Below, one piece after another: positions 1-6,165 of a stretch of DNA of 14,404 nt. The stretch comes from SZUA-1535 sp964594175 (lineage in GTDB: Archaea; Aenigmatarchaeota; Aenigmatarchaeia; Aenigmatarchaeales; SZUA-1535). Made by a program: the position numbers and the translations under genes. The DNA is taken from positions 1-14,404 of the forward strand of contig CAZQLM010000022.1 of the NCBI GenBank assembly GCA_964594175.1, read 5' to 3'. The notes under the pieces are model-generated. The model saw only the letters and a program-made list of their open reading frames with translations. It did no database searches and was not told where the DNA came from. Each line of letters begins with the position of its first letter. The stretch's first letter is position 1.

Positions 1-36
1 AATCAAGTGAGACGAAAAACAAAAAAATTACAGAAG

Positions 37-282
37 CTAAAGAATTTCATTTATTTCCTTGATTTTGCTCGGATTGAGAGAAACGGTTTTTCCCTTTTTA
101 TGAAAAAGTAAAATTCCTTCTTTGATGAGAGAATTTATTGCTTTATCTACTGTTTTTCCATTTTTCTCAACTTTTTTAGAAAACCATCTTTTCAAGGTTT
201 CCAAAGGAAAATAATGATTTCCCCATCTACCTTTTTTCATAAGGAAATCTATTATCGCTTTTTTCAATTCAAAAAGTTCCAT
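37..282 (-). CDS. Small winged-helix-like protein (81 aa), hypothetical
   Basis: This is a complete 81-residue basic protein that I cannot assign to a named family. The visible pattern is winged-helix-like: helices at about residues 2-17 and 26-38, a helix at 42-54 that could be the recognition helix (KTVDKAINSLIKEG), then two short strands around a lysine-rich turn (ILLFHKKGKTVSL, 57-69) as the wing. A single-domain DNA-binding role is the simplest inference. The ATG is 24-25 nt from the centre of the TATA palindrome at 302-311, which suits a leaderless mRNA. It diverges from a second winged-helix gene. The downstream end runs to the window edge, so any operon partner is unseen. Confidence 0.6.
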   Translation of the reverse strand: MELFELKKAIIDFLMKKGRWGNHYFPLETLKRWFSKKVEKNGKTVDKAINSLIKEGILLFHKKGKTVSLNPSKIKEINEIL

Positions 283-301
283 AATAGTACTTTGAAAAAA
301 C

Positions 302-311
302 TATTTAAATA
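302..311. promoter_or_regulatory. Palindromic TATA box shared by two divergent genes
   Basis: TATTTAAATA is a perfect 10-bp palindrome in the 54-63 nt gap between two divergent winged-helix genes. Its centre is 24-25 nt from the ATG of the minus-strand gene. Transcription on the plus strand would be expected to start near 333, just before the GGGGTGA Shine-Dalgarno at 334-340. A symmetric TATA box can be bound by TBP in either direction, so one box could serve both genes. The spacing is read directly; bidirectional use is inferred. Confidence 0.5.
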
Positions 312-345
312 CTTTTTTGTTAATTTATAAGTTGGGGTGACACAT

Positions 346-687
346 GTGAAATATCCAGAAAAGCATTCACTCTTAATAAAAATATTCGGAAATTCGCCGA
401 GAATAAGATTGCTGAACGTATTTTTCGAGAATCCTTACTTCGATTTTTCCAGAGAAGAACTTGTGAAAATGCTTGGAATGAGCAAAAGTACGGTTTACAA
501 AGGAATAAATGAGCTGGAAAAACTCGGAATAATAAAATTTTCAAGAAAAATAGGGAAAAGCGTACTGTACAAGCTGAACAGAGAAAACGAAATTGTAATA
601 CAGCTCGAAAATTTTATCAGAAATTTATCTTTCGATATCGCTTTTAAAGAACAGGAAAAGAGTATGGTAAAGGTTTCTGCTAAATAG
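346..687 (+). CDS. Winged-helix transcriptional regulator (ArsR/MarR-like), 113 aa
   Basis: This protein probably binds DNA as a small archaeal regulator. Residues 36-60 form a helix-turn-helix (SREELVKMLGMSKSTVYKGI, then NELEKLG) and residues 62-77 form a wing (IIKFSRKIGKSVLYKL), the order seen in ArsR/MarR-type winged helices. The last 35 residues are helical and may dimerise. I chose GTG 346 because GGGGTGA at 334-340 is a strong archaeal Shine-Dalgarno five nt upstream. An alternative GTG at 337 (116 aa) lies inside that motif but would suit a leaderless mRNA. The target is unknown; autoregulation or control of the divergent gene is inference. Confidence 0.78.
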   Translation: MKYPEKHSLLIKIFGNSPRIRLLNVFFENPYFDFSREELVKMLGMSKSTVYKGINELEKLGIIKFSRKIGKSVLYKLNRENEIVIQLENFIRNLSFDIAFKEQEKSMVKVSAK

Positions 688-782
688 AAAACATGAAAAA
701 AAAGAAAGGAGAGAAAAAGTATCAGAACAGAAAAGAATGAAAACAAAATGAAAAATTACAGAATCTGGAGATAGTTGTGAGG

Positions 783-790
783 TTATAAAA
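783..790 (+). promoter_or_regulatory. TATA-like box for the 30-codon ORF
   Basis: TTATAAAA is centred about 28 nt before the ATG at 815, the geometry of a leaderless archaeal promoter. The surrounding 690-810 stretch is purine-rich and A+T-rich, so a chance match is possible. Confidence 0.3.
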
Positions 791-814
791 AATGAAATAA
801 AAATATTACTAGTT

Positions 815-907
815 ATGAATCTTATAGAAAATTTCAAAAAACTACAAGGTTCTGTGAAAAAGGTTAAAGGAATCGCTCCAGAAGAATTCAGAGACAATCT
901 TTGTTAA
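815..907 (+). CDS. Tiny ORF, 30 codons, unknown
   Basis: A 30-residue ORF begins MNLIENFKKLQGSVKKVKG and ends IAPEEFRDNLC. It has no Shine-Dalgarno but a TATA-like box 28 nt upstream. The first half is a plausible basic amphipathic helix. I do not recognise it. It may be a genuine leaderless micro-gene or the head of a broken gene: after residue ~28 the reading frame shared with the next small ORF (943-1041) is open, so one missing base near 893-905 would join the two into one protein of roughly 75 residues. Both readings are inference. Confidence 0.3.
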   Translation: MNLIENFKKLQGSVKKVKGIAPEEFRDNLC

Positions 908-914
908 ACTCATT

Positions 915-922
915 TTTATATA
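915..922 (+). promoter_or_regulatory. TATA box for the 32-codon ORF and possibly the downstream pair
   Basis: TTTATATA, preceded by more T, is centred about 24-25 nt before the ATG at 943 and is one of the best TATA matches in the window. It could drive a transcript covering the 32-codon ORF, the 70-aa gene and the peptidase-like gene. Confidence 0.45.
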
Positions 923-942
923 CCCAATTACCATTACAATAT

Positions 943-1041
943 ATGGGCTTAAGAGAGAGGTTTTTAGATGGCGAACCCATAACTTGGAATGCCGCCTATA
1001 TAGAGGTTAAAAATAATACATCAAAAGGCAAAAAATATTAA
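943..1041 (+). CDS. Tiny leaderless ORF, 32 codons, unknown
   Basis: The ORF starts MGLRERFLDGEPITWNAAYI and ends with a lysine-rich tail. Its composition (mixed charged, Trp and Tyr, Gly-Glu-Pro turn) looks protein-like rather than random A+T-rich sequence. A strong TATA box sits about 25 nt before the ATG and no Shine-Dalgarno is visible, so a leaderless message is likely if it is real. It ends 25 nt before the ATG of the 70-aa gene and could be its leader cistron. I know no homologue. It may instead be the C-terminal part of a gene that began at 815. Confidence 0.35.
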   Translation: MGLRERFLDGEPITWNAAYIEVKNNTSKGKKY

Positions 1042-1066
1042 AAATGTGAAAGGAGTTGGATATAAT

Positions 1067-1279
1067 ATGAAAAATCAAATACCAGAAAATATAAAAGCAC
1101 TAGTAATAGCAAGGTTGGAAACGCTCCCTCCTAACCGAAAAATTTCAATAGGTTCTTACGGTGAGTTTACAAAAAGTGAACTAATAGAGCACGTGAAAAG
1201 AGAAGATGAAATAGGTAAAAAAATAGTTGAAATAGAACTCGAGTTTTTAAGAGCGATGAAAAAAGGTATATTAGTATGA
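1067..1279 (+). CDS. Small 70-aa protein paired with caspase-like peptidase homologue
   Basis: This is a 70-residue, mostly helical soluble protein. It shows a helix with IPENIKALVIARLETLP, a glycine turn (ISIGSYGEFTK), then a long charged helix ending EIGKKIVEIELEFLRAMKKG. The compact pattern looks like a conserved domain. From memory, similar ~70-aa proteins sit beside caspase-like genes in other prokaryotes, but I cannot verify this here. Its TGA overlaps the ATG of the peptidase-like gene (ATGA at 1276-1279), so the two are translationally coupled. ATG 1067 is preferred because GGAG (1052-1055) precedes it; GTG 1046 in the same frame would add seven residues. A partner, adaptor or inhibitor of the peptidase is inference. 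Confidence 0.65.
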   Translation: MKNQIPENIKALVIARLETLPPNRKISIGSYGEFTKSELIEHVKREDEIGKKIVEIELEFLRAMKKGILV

Positions 1280-1897
1280 AGCATTCTTTTCTTTTAACAA
1301 GACCTGAGCATGATGATACAACATATTATTTGGCAAATACTGTGAAGATTCTATCAAATTTGCTGAAAAAGAGGGTTTAAAGTTCTAGATCTTCACAGAG
1401 ATAGAGCAAATAGAAAGGAGTTTGAAAGTATAATCAAAAAATTTTCACCATTTTTCGTAGTTCTTAATGGTCATGGTTCGCATGATAGGGTATGCGGACA
1501 TAAAAATCAACCTTTAGTAATTGCAAACAAAAATAAAAGATTACTTGAATCAAAAATAGTCTATGCTATTTCATGTAGATCTGCTAAAACTCTTGGACCA
1601 AAAAGTATAGAAGCGGGAGCGATAAGTTACACGGGTTATGATGATGACTTTATTTTTGTTTTCGAACCTGAGAAATTAACAAGAGTGCATAAAGATAAAA
1701 CAGCAAAATTATTTTTAGAGCATTCTAGAATTTTTGTTAGATCGATACTAAAAGGTAATTCGGTAAAAGATTCTTACGAAAAAGCAAAAGAGTTTAAGTT
1801 ATTAAGTAGCGAAAATCAAGATGTAGCGCTTGTAAGATTTTTATGGTGGGATATGAAACATTTTGTAACTCATGGTAATAGCGAAGCTAAATTATGA
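1276..1897 (+). pseudogene. Caspase/gingipain-like (clan CD) cysteine peptidase homologue, two frameshifts
   Basis: Three reading frames in series make one protein of about 207 residues. The first segment starts at ATG 1276 (MKHSFLLTRPEHDDTTYYLA). The middle one reads EDSIKFAEKEG from 1344. The last is open from about 1376 (FKVLDLHRDRANRKEFES) to the stop at 1897. The breaks lie near 1335-1343 and 1372-1381, and each needs one extra base; adding two turns 622 nt into exactly 208 codons. The last segment holds a His in VVLNGHGSHD (1472-1474) and a Cys in YAISCRSAKT (1574-1576), ordered and spaced like the His/Cys dyad of caspase-type clan CD peptidases. The C-terminus contains FLWWDMKHFV. No ATG or GTG precedes the His in its frame, so as written no active product is expected. 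It is either a recent pseudogene or two base-calling errors. Confidence 0.7.
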
Positions 1898-1921
1898 AAT
1901 TGAAAATTTCATTTTTGTTTT
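1894..1921 (+). terminator. Hairpin plus T-run after the peptidase-like gene
   Basis: ATGAAATT and AATTTCAT form a perfect 8-bp inverted repeat around a 3-nt loop (1894-1912), followed by TTTTTGTTTT. The stop codon TGA lies inside the left arm. The T-run alone would suit archaeal termination; the stem makes it look like an intrinsic terminator that separates this unit from alaS. Confidence 0.45.
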
Positions 1922-1947
1922 ACTTTAGAAGCTTTTCCGCATCAAAC

Positions 1948-1955
1948 TTTTAAAA
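1948..1955 (+). promoter_or_regulatory. TATA box of alaS (leaderless)
   Basis: TTTTAAAA is centred 27-28 nt before the ATG at 1979. No Shine-Dalgarno lies between them, so alaS is expected to be transcribed as a leaderless mRNA. Confidence 0.55.
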
Positions 1956-1978
1956 ATCTCTTTTCTTAATCCTTTTTC

Positions 1979-4654
1979 ATGGCAACAGAGCAAGAAAAAA
2001 GAATAAAGAACGAGTTCAGAAAAAAAGCCCAGGAAAAGCCTGAGAAATATTACCCTGTAAAAGCTTTAATTGAGCACGGTTTTAAAAGGTATAAATGCAA
2101 AATTTGCGGAAATTATTTCTGGAGCTTGGTAGAGCGCGAGATTTGCGGCGACCCAAATTGCATTGGCGAATACCAATTCATAGGAAAAAAAATTATTAAA
2201 CCCATGAGCTTTGCAGAGGTTTGGCAGAGATTTGCAAGATTTTTTGAAAAACTTGGCTATACACCAATAGCACGCTACCCTGTTGTTGCGAGATGGAGAG
2301 AGGATATTTTTTTCGTAGAAGCCAGCATCGACGATTTTATACCCTTTGTTCTTGATGGAATTTCTGAGCCTATAGCAAATCCTTTGGTTGTGCCGCAATT
2401 TTGCTTGCGCTTTAACGATATAGAAAACGTTGGTATTACCGGAAGGCATTACACAGGCTTTGTTATGATAGGGCAGCACGCTTTTGAAAAACCCGCAAAT
2501 TATAAACCGGAGCAATACTTAGAGCACATATATCTTTGGCTTACTGAAGAGCTTGGCATAAAAGCTGAAGACCTGCAGTTTCACGAAGATGCTTGGGCTG
2601 GTTCTGGAAAGATGGGACCGAGCATTGAGTTCTTTTCTCATGGTTTAGAGCTAGGTAATCAGGTTTACATGCAGTTTGACATAAGCTCAGGAAAGATAAG
2701 AGAATTGCCTTTAAAGGTTCTTGACATGGGCACAGGGCAAGAGCGCTATGTGTGGTTTTCTCATGGCACGAGCACGAGCTACGAATGCGTTATGCCCAAT
2801 GTTGTGAAAAAGCTTTTCTCGCTAACCGGGCTGAGAAAAACCGAGCTTTTCGAAAAATTTTTACCTTACTCCGGAAAGCTGAATTTGGATGAAGTTGCTG
2901 ATTTGGATAAAGCCTGGAGCGAGGTAGCAAAAATCATGCAGGTTGATGCTAAAGCTTTAAAGCAAGAGGTCTATCCTTTAACAGCACTTTTTGCGATAGC
3001 AGAGCATACAAGAAGTTTGCTTTTTGCCTTGCACGATGGAGCTTTGCCAAGCAATATAGGCGGTGGCTATAACCTGCGCGTTATCCTGCGCAGGTGTTTT
3101 AGCTTTATCGAAAGATTTTCCTGGAGCATAGAGCTAGAGAAAATCTTTGAAGAGCATGCAAAAGAGCTTAAACACCAATACCCTGAGCTCGGCGAAAACT
3201 TAGAGGAGATTTTCGAAATTATAGAGCATGAGAGAAAAAAATACGCAAGCGCAAAGAAAAAGGCAAGAGAAATAATTTCGAAATTAAAGCCGGAAGAGAT
3301 AACAAAAGAAAAAATGATCGAGCTTTACGATTCGCATGGCATATCTCCGGAAGAGCTCAAAGAAAAATTCGGAATAAGAATTCCTCCAGATTTTTACGCT
3401 TTAGTTACGCAAAGGCATGCTCGCGTTGAAAAGCGAGAAGAAAAGATTTTGCCAAAAGTTGAGCTTAGCACAGAGAAGCTTTATTACCAGGAAGAGCTTT
3501 ACGAGTTTGAAGCAAGGGTTCTGAAAATCATAGATAACTGGGTTGTTCTGGATAAAACAGCTTTTTATCCAAGAGGTGGCGGGCAAGAGCCAGATTTTGG
3601 AAAAATCGCAAATAGCAATGTTTTGGATGTAGAGCAAAGTGGAAGTGCTGTGTTGCACAAGGTTGATAGAATAACCTTCAAAGAGGGAGAAGTTGTTAAA
3701 TGTGTTGTCGCTAAGGAAAGGCGCGAGCGAATTCGCGCTCACCATAGCGCTGTGCACGTGCTAAACGGTGCTTGTAGAAAAATTCTCGGTGAGCATGTAT
3801 GGCAAGCAGGCAGCTATAAGAATAGCAAAAAAGCCCGCTTGGATATAACTCATTACAAGGCTTTAAGCAAGGAAGAGATTGAAAAAATAGAAAAGCTGTG
3901 CAACGAAATTGTTAGCAAAGGGTTAAATGTGGAAAAACTTGTTTTACCACGTGCAATTGCTGAAAGCAAATTCGGATTTCGATTATATCAAGGAGGAGCT
4001 GTTCCAGGAAGGGAAATAAGAGTGGTTAAAATAAACGATTTTGATATCGAGGCTTGTGCTGGTTTGCACGTTAACAACACTTCTGAAATAGGAGGAATTT
4101 TAATAATTAGCACAGCCAAGATACAAGACGCTGTTGTTAGAATGGAGCTCGTGGCTGGAAAAGCTTTGGAAGAATTTGCGAAGTTTGTTGAAGAGCAAAT
4201 CGAAAAGCTCAAAGCTTTGCTTAACGCAAGCGAGGAAAAGCTTGTAGCAAAGGTGAAAGAACTTTTGGAGAAAAAAGCTAAATTGGAAGACGAGCTTAGA
4301 AGAAAAGCAAAAGAAAAAGCTAAAGAGCTTGCGGAGAAAATAGAGTTTAAAGAAATAGGCAAGCTTAAAGTTTATGCAAGCGAGACAAAGCTAAGCTTAG
4401 AAGAGATGAAAGAGCTTTCCAAAAAAATTTCTTCAAAAGATAGCGTAGTGCTGCTTTTAGGTAAGGGTAATGTTATTTTTGCTTCCGCGGGCGAGGAAAC
4501 GGGAATAGATATAGGAGCTTTTGTTAAAAAGCTTTGCGAAAGGTTTCAAGGTAAAGGTGGTGGTAGCAAAAGAGTTGCTCAGGGATTTGTTAAGCAAAAA
4601 GAAGGTGTTTTGGCATGGGTAATAGAAGAGTTGGAGAGGTTAGAAAAAAACTGA
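1979..4654 (+). CDS. alaS: Alanyl-tRNA synthetase, archaeal type (891 aa)
   Basis: AlaRS charges tRNA-Ala with alanine in the cytoplasm and removes misloaded Ser or Gly. The archaeal form is marked by an N-terminal extension with Cys40, Cys43, Cys56 and Cys61, a likely zinc knuckle. The class II catalytic core covers about 75-330 and includes LRFNDIENVG (143-152) and GHGTSTSY-like SHGTSTSYE (261-269). The tRNA-recognition region includes AEHTRSLLFALHDGALPSNI (341-360). The editing domain keeps its zinc ligands in HHSAVH (His589, His593) and CAGLH (Cys693, His697). A coiled coil (735-788) leads to the C-Ala domain with GKGGGSKRVAQGF (858-870). Length is typical and all landmarks are intact. 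ATG 1979 is the first in-frame start and fits the TATA box. Its last 40 nt overlap a small downstream gene. Confidence 0.97.
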   Translation: MATEQEKRIKNEFRKKAQEKPEKYYPVKALIEHGFKRYKCKICGNYFWSLVEREICGDPNCIGEYQFIGKKIIKPMSFAEVWQRFARFFEKLGYTPIARYPVVARWREDIFFVEASIDDFIPFVLDGISEPIANPLVVPQFCLRFNDIENVGITGRHYTGFVMIGQHAFEKPANYKPEQYLEHIYLWLTEELGIKAEDLQFHEDAWAGSGKMGPSIEFFSHGLELGNQVYMQFDISSGKIRELPLKVLDMGTGQERYVWFSHGTSTSYECVMPNVVKKLFSLTGLRKTELFEKFLPYSGKLNLDEVADLDKAWSEVAKIMQVDAKALKQEVYPLTALFAIAEHTRSLLFALHDGALPSNIGGGYNLRVILRRCFSFIERFSWSIELEKIFEEHAKELKHQYPELGENLEEIFEIIEHERKKYASAKKKAREIISKLKPEEITKEKMIELYDSHGISPEELKEKFGIRIPPDFYALVTQRHARVEKREEKILPKVELSTEKLYYQEELYEFEARVLKIIDNWVVLDKTAFYPRGGGQEPDFGKIANSNVLDVEQSGSAVLHKVDRITFKEGEVVKCVVAKERRERIRAHHSAVHVLNGACRKILGEHVWQAGSYKNSKKARLDITHYKALSKEEIEKIEKLCNEIVSKGLNVEKLVLPRAIAESKFGFRLYQGGAVPGREIRVVKINDFDIEACAGLHVNNTSEIGGILIISTAKIQDAVVRMELVAGKALEEFAKFVEEQIEKLKALLNASEEKLVAKVKELLEKKAKLEDELRRKAKEKAKELAEKIEFKEIGKLKVYASETKLSLEEMKELSKKISSKDSVVLLLGKGNVIFASAGEETGIDIGAFVKKLCERFQGKGGGSKRVAQGFVKQKEGVLAWVIEELERLEKN

Positions 4655-4764
4655 ATATTCTTGAAGAAATTGCTAGAATGCTTAACGTTAAATTAGAAGA
4701 AGTTGTTGAAAGAGTTGAGAAGCTGAAAAAAGAAGTTGAGGAAATGGAAAGGAAATTGATGTAA
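4615..4764 (+). CDS. Small coiled-coil protein (49 aa) overlapping the alaS 3' end
   Basis: This 49-codon gene begins inside alaS in another frame. It has a good Shine-Dalgarno, AGGTG at 4603-4607, seven nt before ATG 4615. The product starts MGNRRVGEVRKKLNILEEIA and continues as an uninterrupted charged helix with regular hydrophobic heptads (L, I, V at a/d positions), so it should be one coiled coil. It runs 110 nt past the alaS stop with no stop codon and ends 11 nt before the convergent thioredoxin-like gene. The clear ribosome site and heptad regularity beyond the overlap argue for a real, translationally coupled gene. Function is unknown; a partner or oligomerisation factor of AlaRS is speculation. 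Confidence 0.6.
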   Translation: MGNRRVGEVRKKLNILEEIARMLNVKLEEVVERVEKLKKEVEEMERKLM

Positions 4765-4775
4765 TTTCAAACCCT

Positions 4776-5213
4776 TCATCTACACATCTTTGGCTCTTTT
4801 TCAAACAAAGAGCAAATCTCTTCTTTCAGCTCCGTCGCGTTTGGCAGATTTATGCTAAGCTCTCTTACACCTTTTTTACCTATAAGCTTTAAATAAGGCA
4901 AATCCAGTATTGGAATATCTGGATAATAATAAGTGTTCAAAGAATTCAGATAAAAACTTCCATTAAAGCTTTCCACCAGCTTTAAAAGCTCATTTTCATA
5001 TTGCTCGCAGTTTTCACAATCAAAGCTCCAAATATAAATTGCGAGAACTTTATCCTTTTCAATAATTTTTGCTATATCTTTCTCTTTTAAAGGTGTCTGC
5101 GTGTATAAGGGCATGACCAAAGCGTGCTTAGGCGCTGGAGCAAGAAGATAAGCAAAGCTGCTAAATCCAAAAATTAGAGCTACCAAAATCACGGCAAGTT
5201 TATTTAGCTTCAT
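4776..5213 (-). CDS. Membrane-anchored thioredoxin-like protein (145 aa)
   Basis: The first ~28 residues are a hydrophobic signal anchor (LAVILVALIFGFSSFAYLL), so the rest should lie outside the membrane. The domain after it reads like thioredoxin: strand VLAIYIW, the redox motif Cys66-Glu-Asn-Cys69, helix EQYENELLKLVESF, and a possible cis-Pro loop (LDLPYLKLIG, Pro106). Cys134 and Cys144 could form a second disulfide. A role as a dithiol-disulfide oxidoreductase for exported proteins is inferred, and the Cys-rich anchored proteins elsewhere in this window would be suitable clients. ATG 5213 is chosen because GGTGA lies five nt upstream; GTG 5222 would overlap that site. Its start overlaps the end of the nuclease gene by 14 nt, indicating coupling. 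Confidence 0.75.
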   Translation of the reverse strand: MKLNKLAVILVALIFGFSSFAYLLAPAPKHALVMPLYTQTPLKEKDIAKIIEKDKVLAIYIWSFDCENCEQYENELLKLVESFNGSFYLNSLNTYYYPDIPILDLPYLKLIGKKGVRELSINLPNATELKEEICSLFEKEPKMCR

Positions 5214-6033
5214 TTCCTTCACCTATAATTCGCTCTGCTTCGCGAACTATTTCAATTATTTTTTTCAATCTTATTTCTGTATTTTTTGAAATATCCTTAG
5301 GATTTTCTTTGAATAAATCACGACAAAATACATAGCCAGAGTTTATCAAAGCTTCTTCCTCTCTTTTTGAGACGCTTCTTAAAATCGTGATAGGATAAAG
5401 ATTCCTTTTTTCAAGAAGTTTTTCTATACTTTCTTTAGAAGGATACCGCCATCCTGTAAGCTTTATTTCTCTGCATTTTGCGAATTTTTTCGCATCATCC
5501 GAAAACTTTGTGTTTGTGAAAAGCCATGGCTGAGCAAAGCTCATAGCTTTGCTTTGGGAAATGTCTAGAAATCTTGCATAAGTGTACATAACCTCTTTTA
5601 CTCCTGTGTAAATTCCTGGGGTGTTGTGAAATTTGCACTCTATCATGTAAAGCTTTCCTTCTTTTTCTGCAAGCACATCGATTTCATGCGAAATGCAATA
5701 ACCTTTAATAATAACATTTGTTTTTGTTTTGTATCCGTATTCCCTCAGCAAACGGGCAACGAATTTTTCAAACTCATAACCTGCAGGGCCTAAGCGAAAA
5801 AGAGCCATTTTCAAATCATAGCGCGCAGCTTTGGCAAGAGTTCTTTCCTCTAAAAGCTCCAAAACCATCTGCAGAATTTTTTCCGTGCTTATACCATCGT
5901 ATATTCTCTTCTCAACTTCTCTAGCAATTTGCTCTGCTATTTCTCTGCTCGCTCCAGCGCGAATGCAGGTACGGATAATTTTTCTTTTATCGAAAGTTTC
6001 TTTTCTTCCATCCCTTTTTACAACAAAGACCAT
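5200..6033 (-). CDS. ATP-cone domain fused to Mrr-like PD-(D/E)XK nuclease (277 aa)
   Basis: Residues 3-82 match an ATP-cone, the nucleotide-binding allosteric domain of ribonucleotide reductases and NrdR: it opens VVKRDGRKETFDKRKI and continues with the expected helices. Residues 85-180 look like an Mrr-type restriction-endonuclease fold: YEFEKFVARLLREYGY (helix with Glu87/Glu89), then HEIDVLAEKEGKLYMIECKF, giving Asp119 and Glu132-x-Lys134 as the PD-(D/E)XK catalytic residues. The last ~65 residues (SKREEEALINSGYVFCRDLF) resemble a helix-hairpin-helix-like helical domain. The expected activity is DNA cleavage gated by ATP/dATP level; the substrate is unknown. It leads a two-gene unit with the thioredoxin-like gene. 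Similar fusions are annotated in other archaea, as I recall. The domain calls are firm; the physiological role is not. Confidence 0.85.
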   Translation of the reverse strand: MVFVVKRDGRKETFDKRKIIRTCIRAGASREIAEQIAREVEKRIYDGISTEKILQMVLELLEERTLAKAARYDLKMALFRLGPAGYEFEKFVARLLREYGYKTKTNVIIKGYCISHEIDVLAEKEGKLYMIECKFHNTPGIYTGVKEVMYTYARFLDISQSKAMSFAQPWLFTNTKFSDDAKKFAKCREIKLTGWRYPSKESIEKLLEKRNLYPITILRSVSKREEEALINSGYVFCRDLFKENPKDISKNTEIRLKKIIEIVREAERIIGEGNEAK

Positions 6034-6053
6034 GAAATTTTTTTATGCGTATA

Positions 6054-6063
6054 TTAAAAAATT
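6054..6063 (-). promoter_or_regulatory. TATA-like box of the ATP-cone nuclease gene
   Basis: On the minus strand this reads TTTTTTAATA-like sequence centred about 25 nt before the ATG at 6033, compatible with a leaderless start. The flank is A+T-rich, so specificity is limited. Confidence 0.4.
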
Positions 6064-6165
6064 TATTTACTGGCTGAAATTTTATCGATAGCCCTACAAA
6101 TTATTTCGCCATAACAAGCTTGTTCTCACCTGAAAAAGTAAAAGTTAAGTTTCAGTAATATTCGT

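Noticed and set aside
1685..1897. Independent 70-codon GTG-initiated gene
   Set aside because: It is the C-terminal part of the frame-broken caspase-like gene; the same frame is open from about 1376 and there is no ribosome site at 1685.
2066..2515. 149-codon minus-strand open frame inside alaS
   Set aside because: It lies wholly opposite the catalytic domain of a well-conserved gene, has no ribosome site or family resemblance, and is explained by alaS codon use.
6113..6124. Perfect 12-bp palindrome AACAAGCTTGTT in the gap before the ATP-cone gene
   Set aside because: Single copy, not positioned at a promoter, and not followed by a T-run; no support for an operator or terminator.
6034..6165. 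Search for a tRNA or small RNA in the gap between ligase and nuclease genes
   Set aside because: No cloverleaf, GTTCRA-like T-loop or G+C-rich segment; only A+T-rich promoter and weak inverted repeats.
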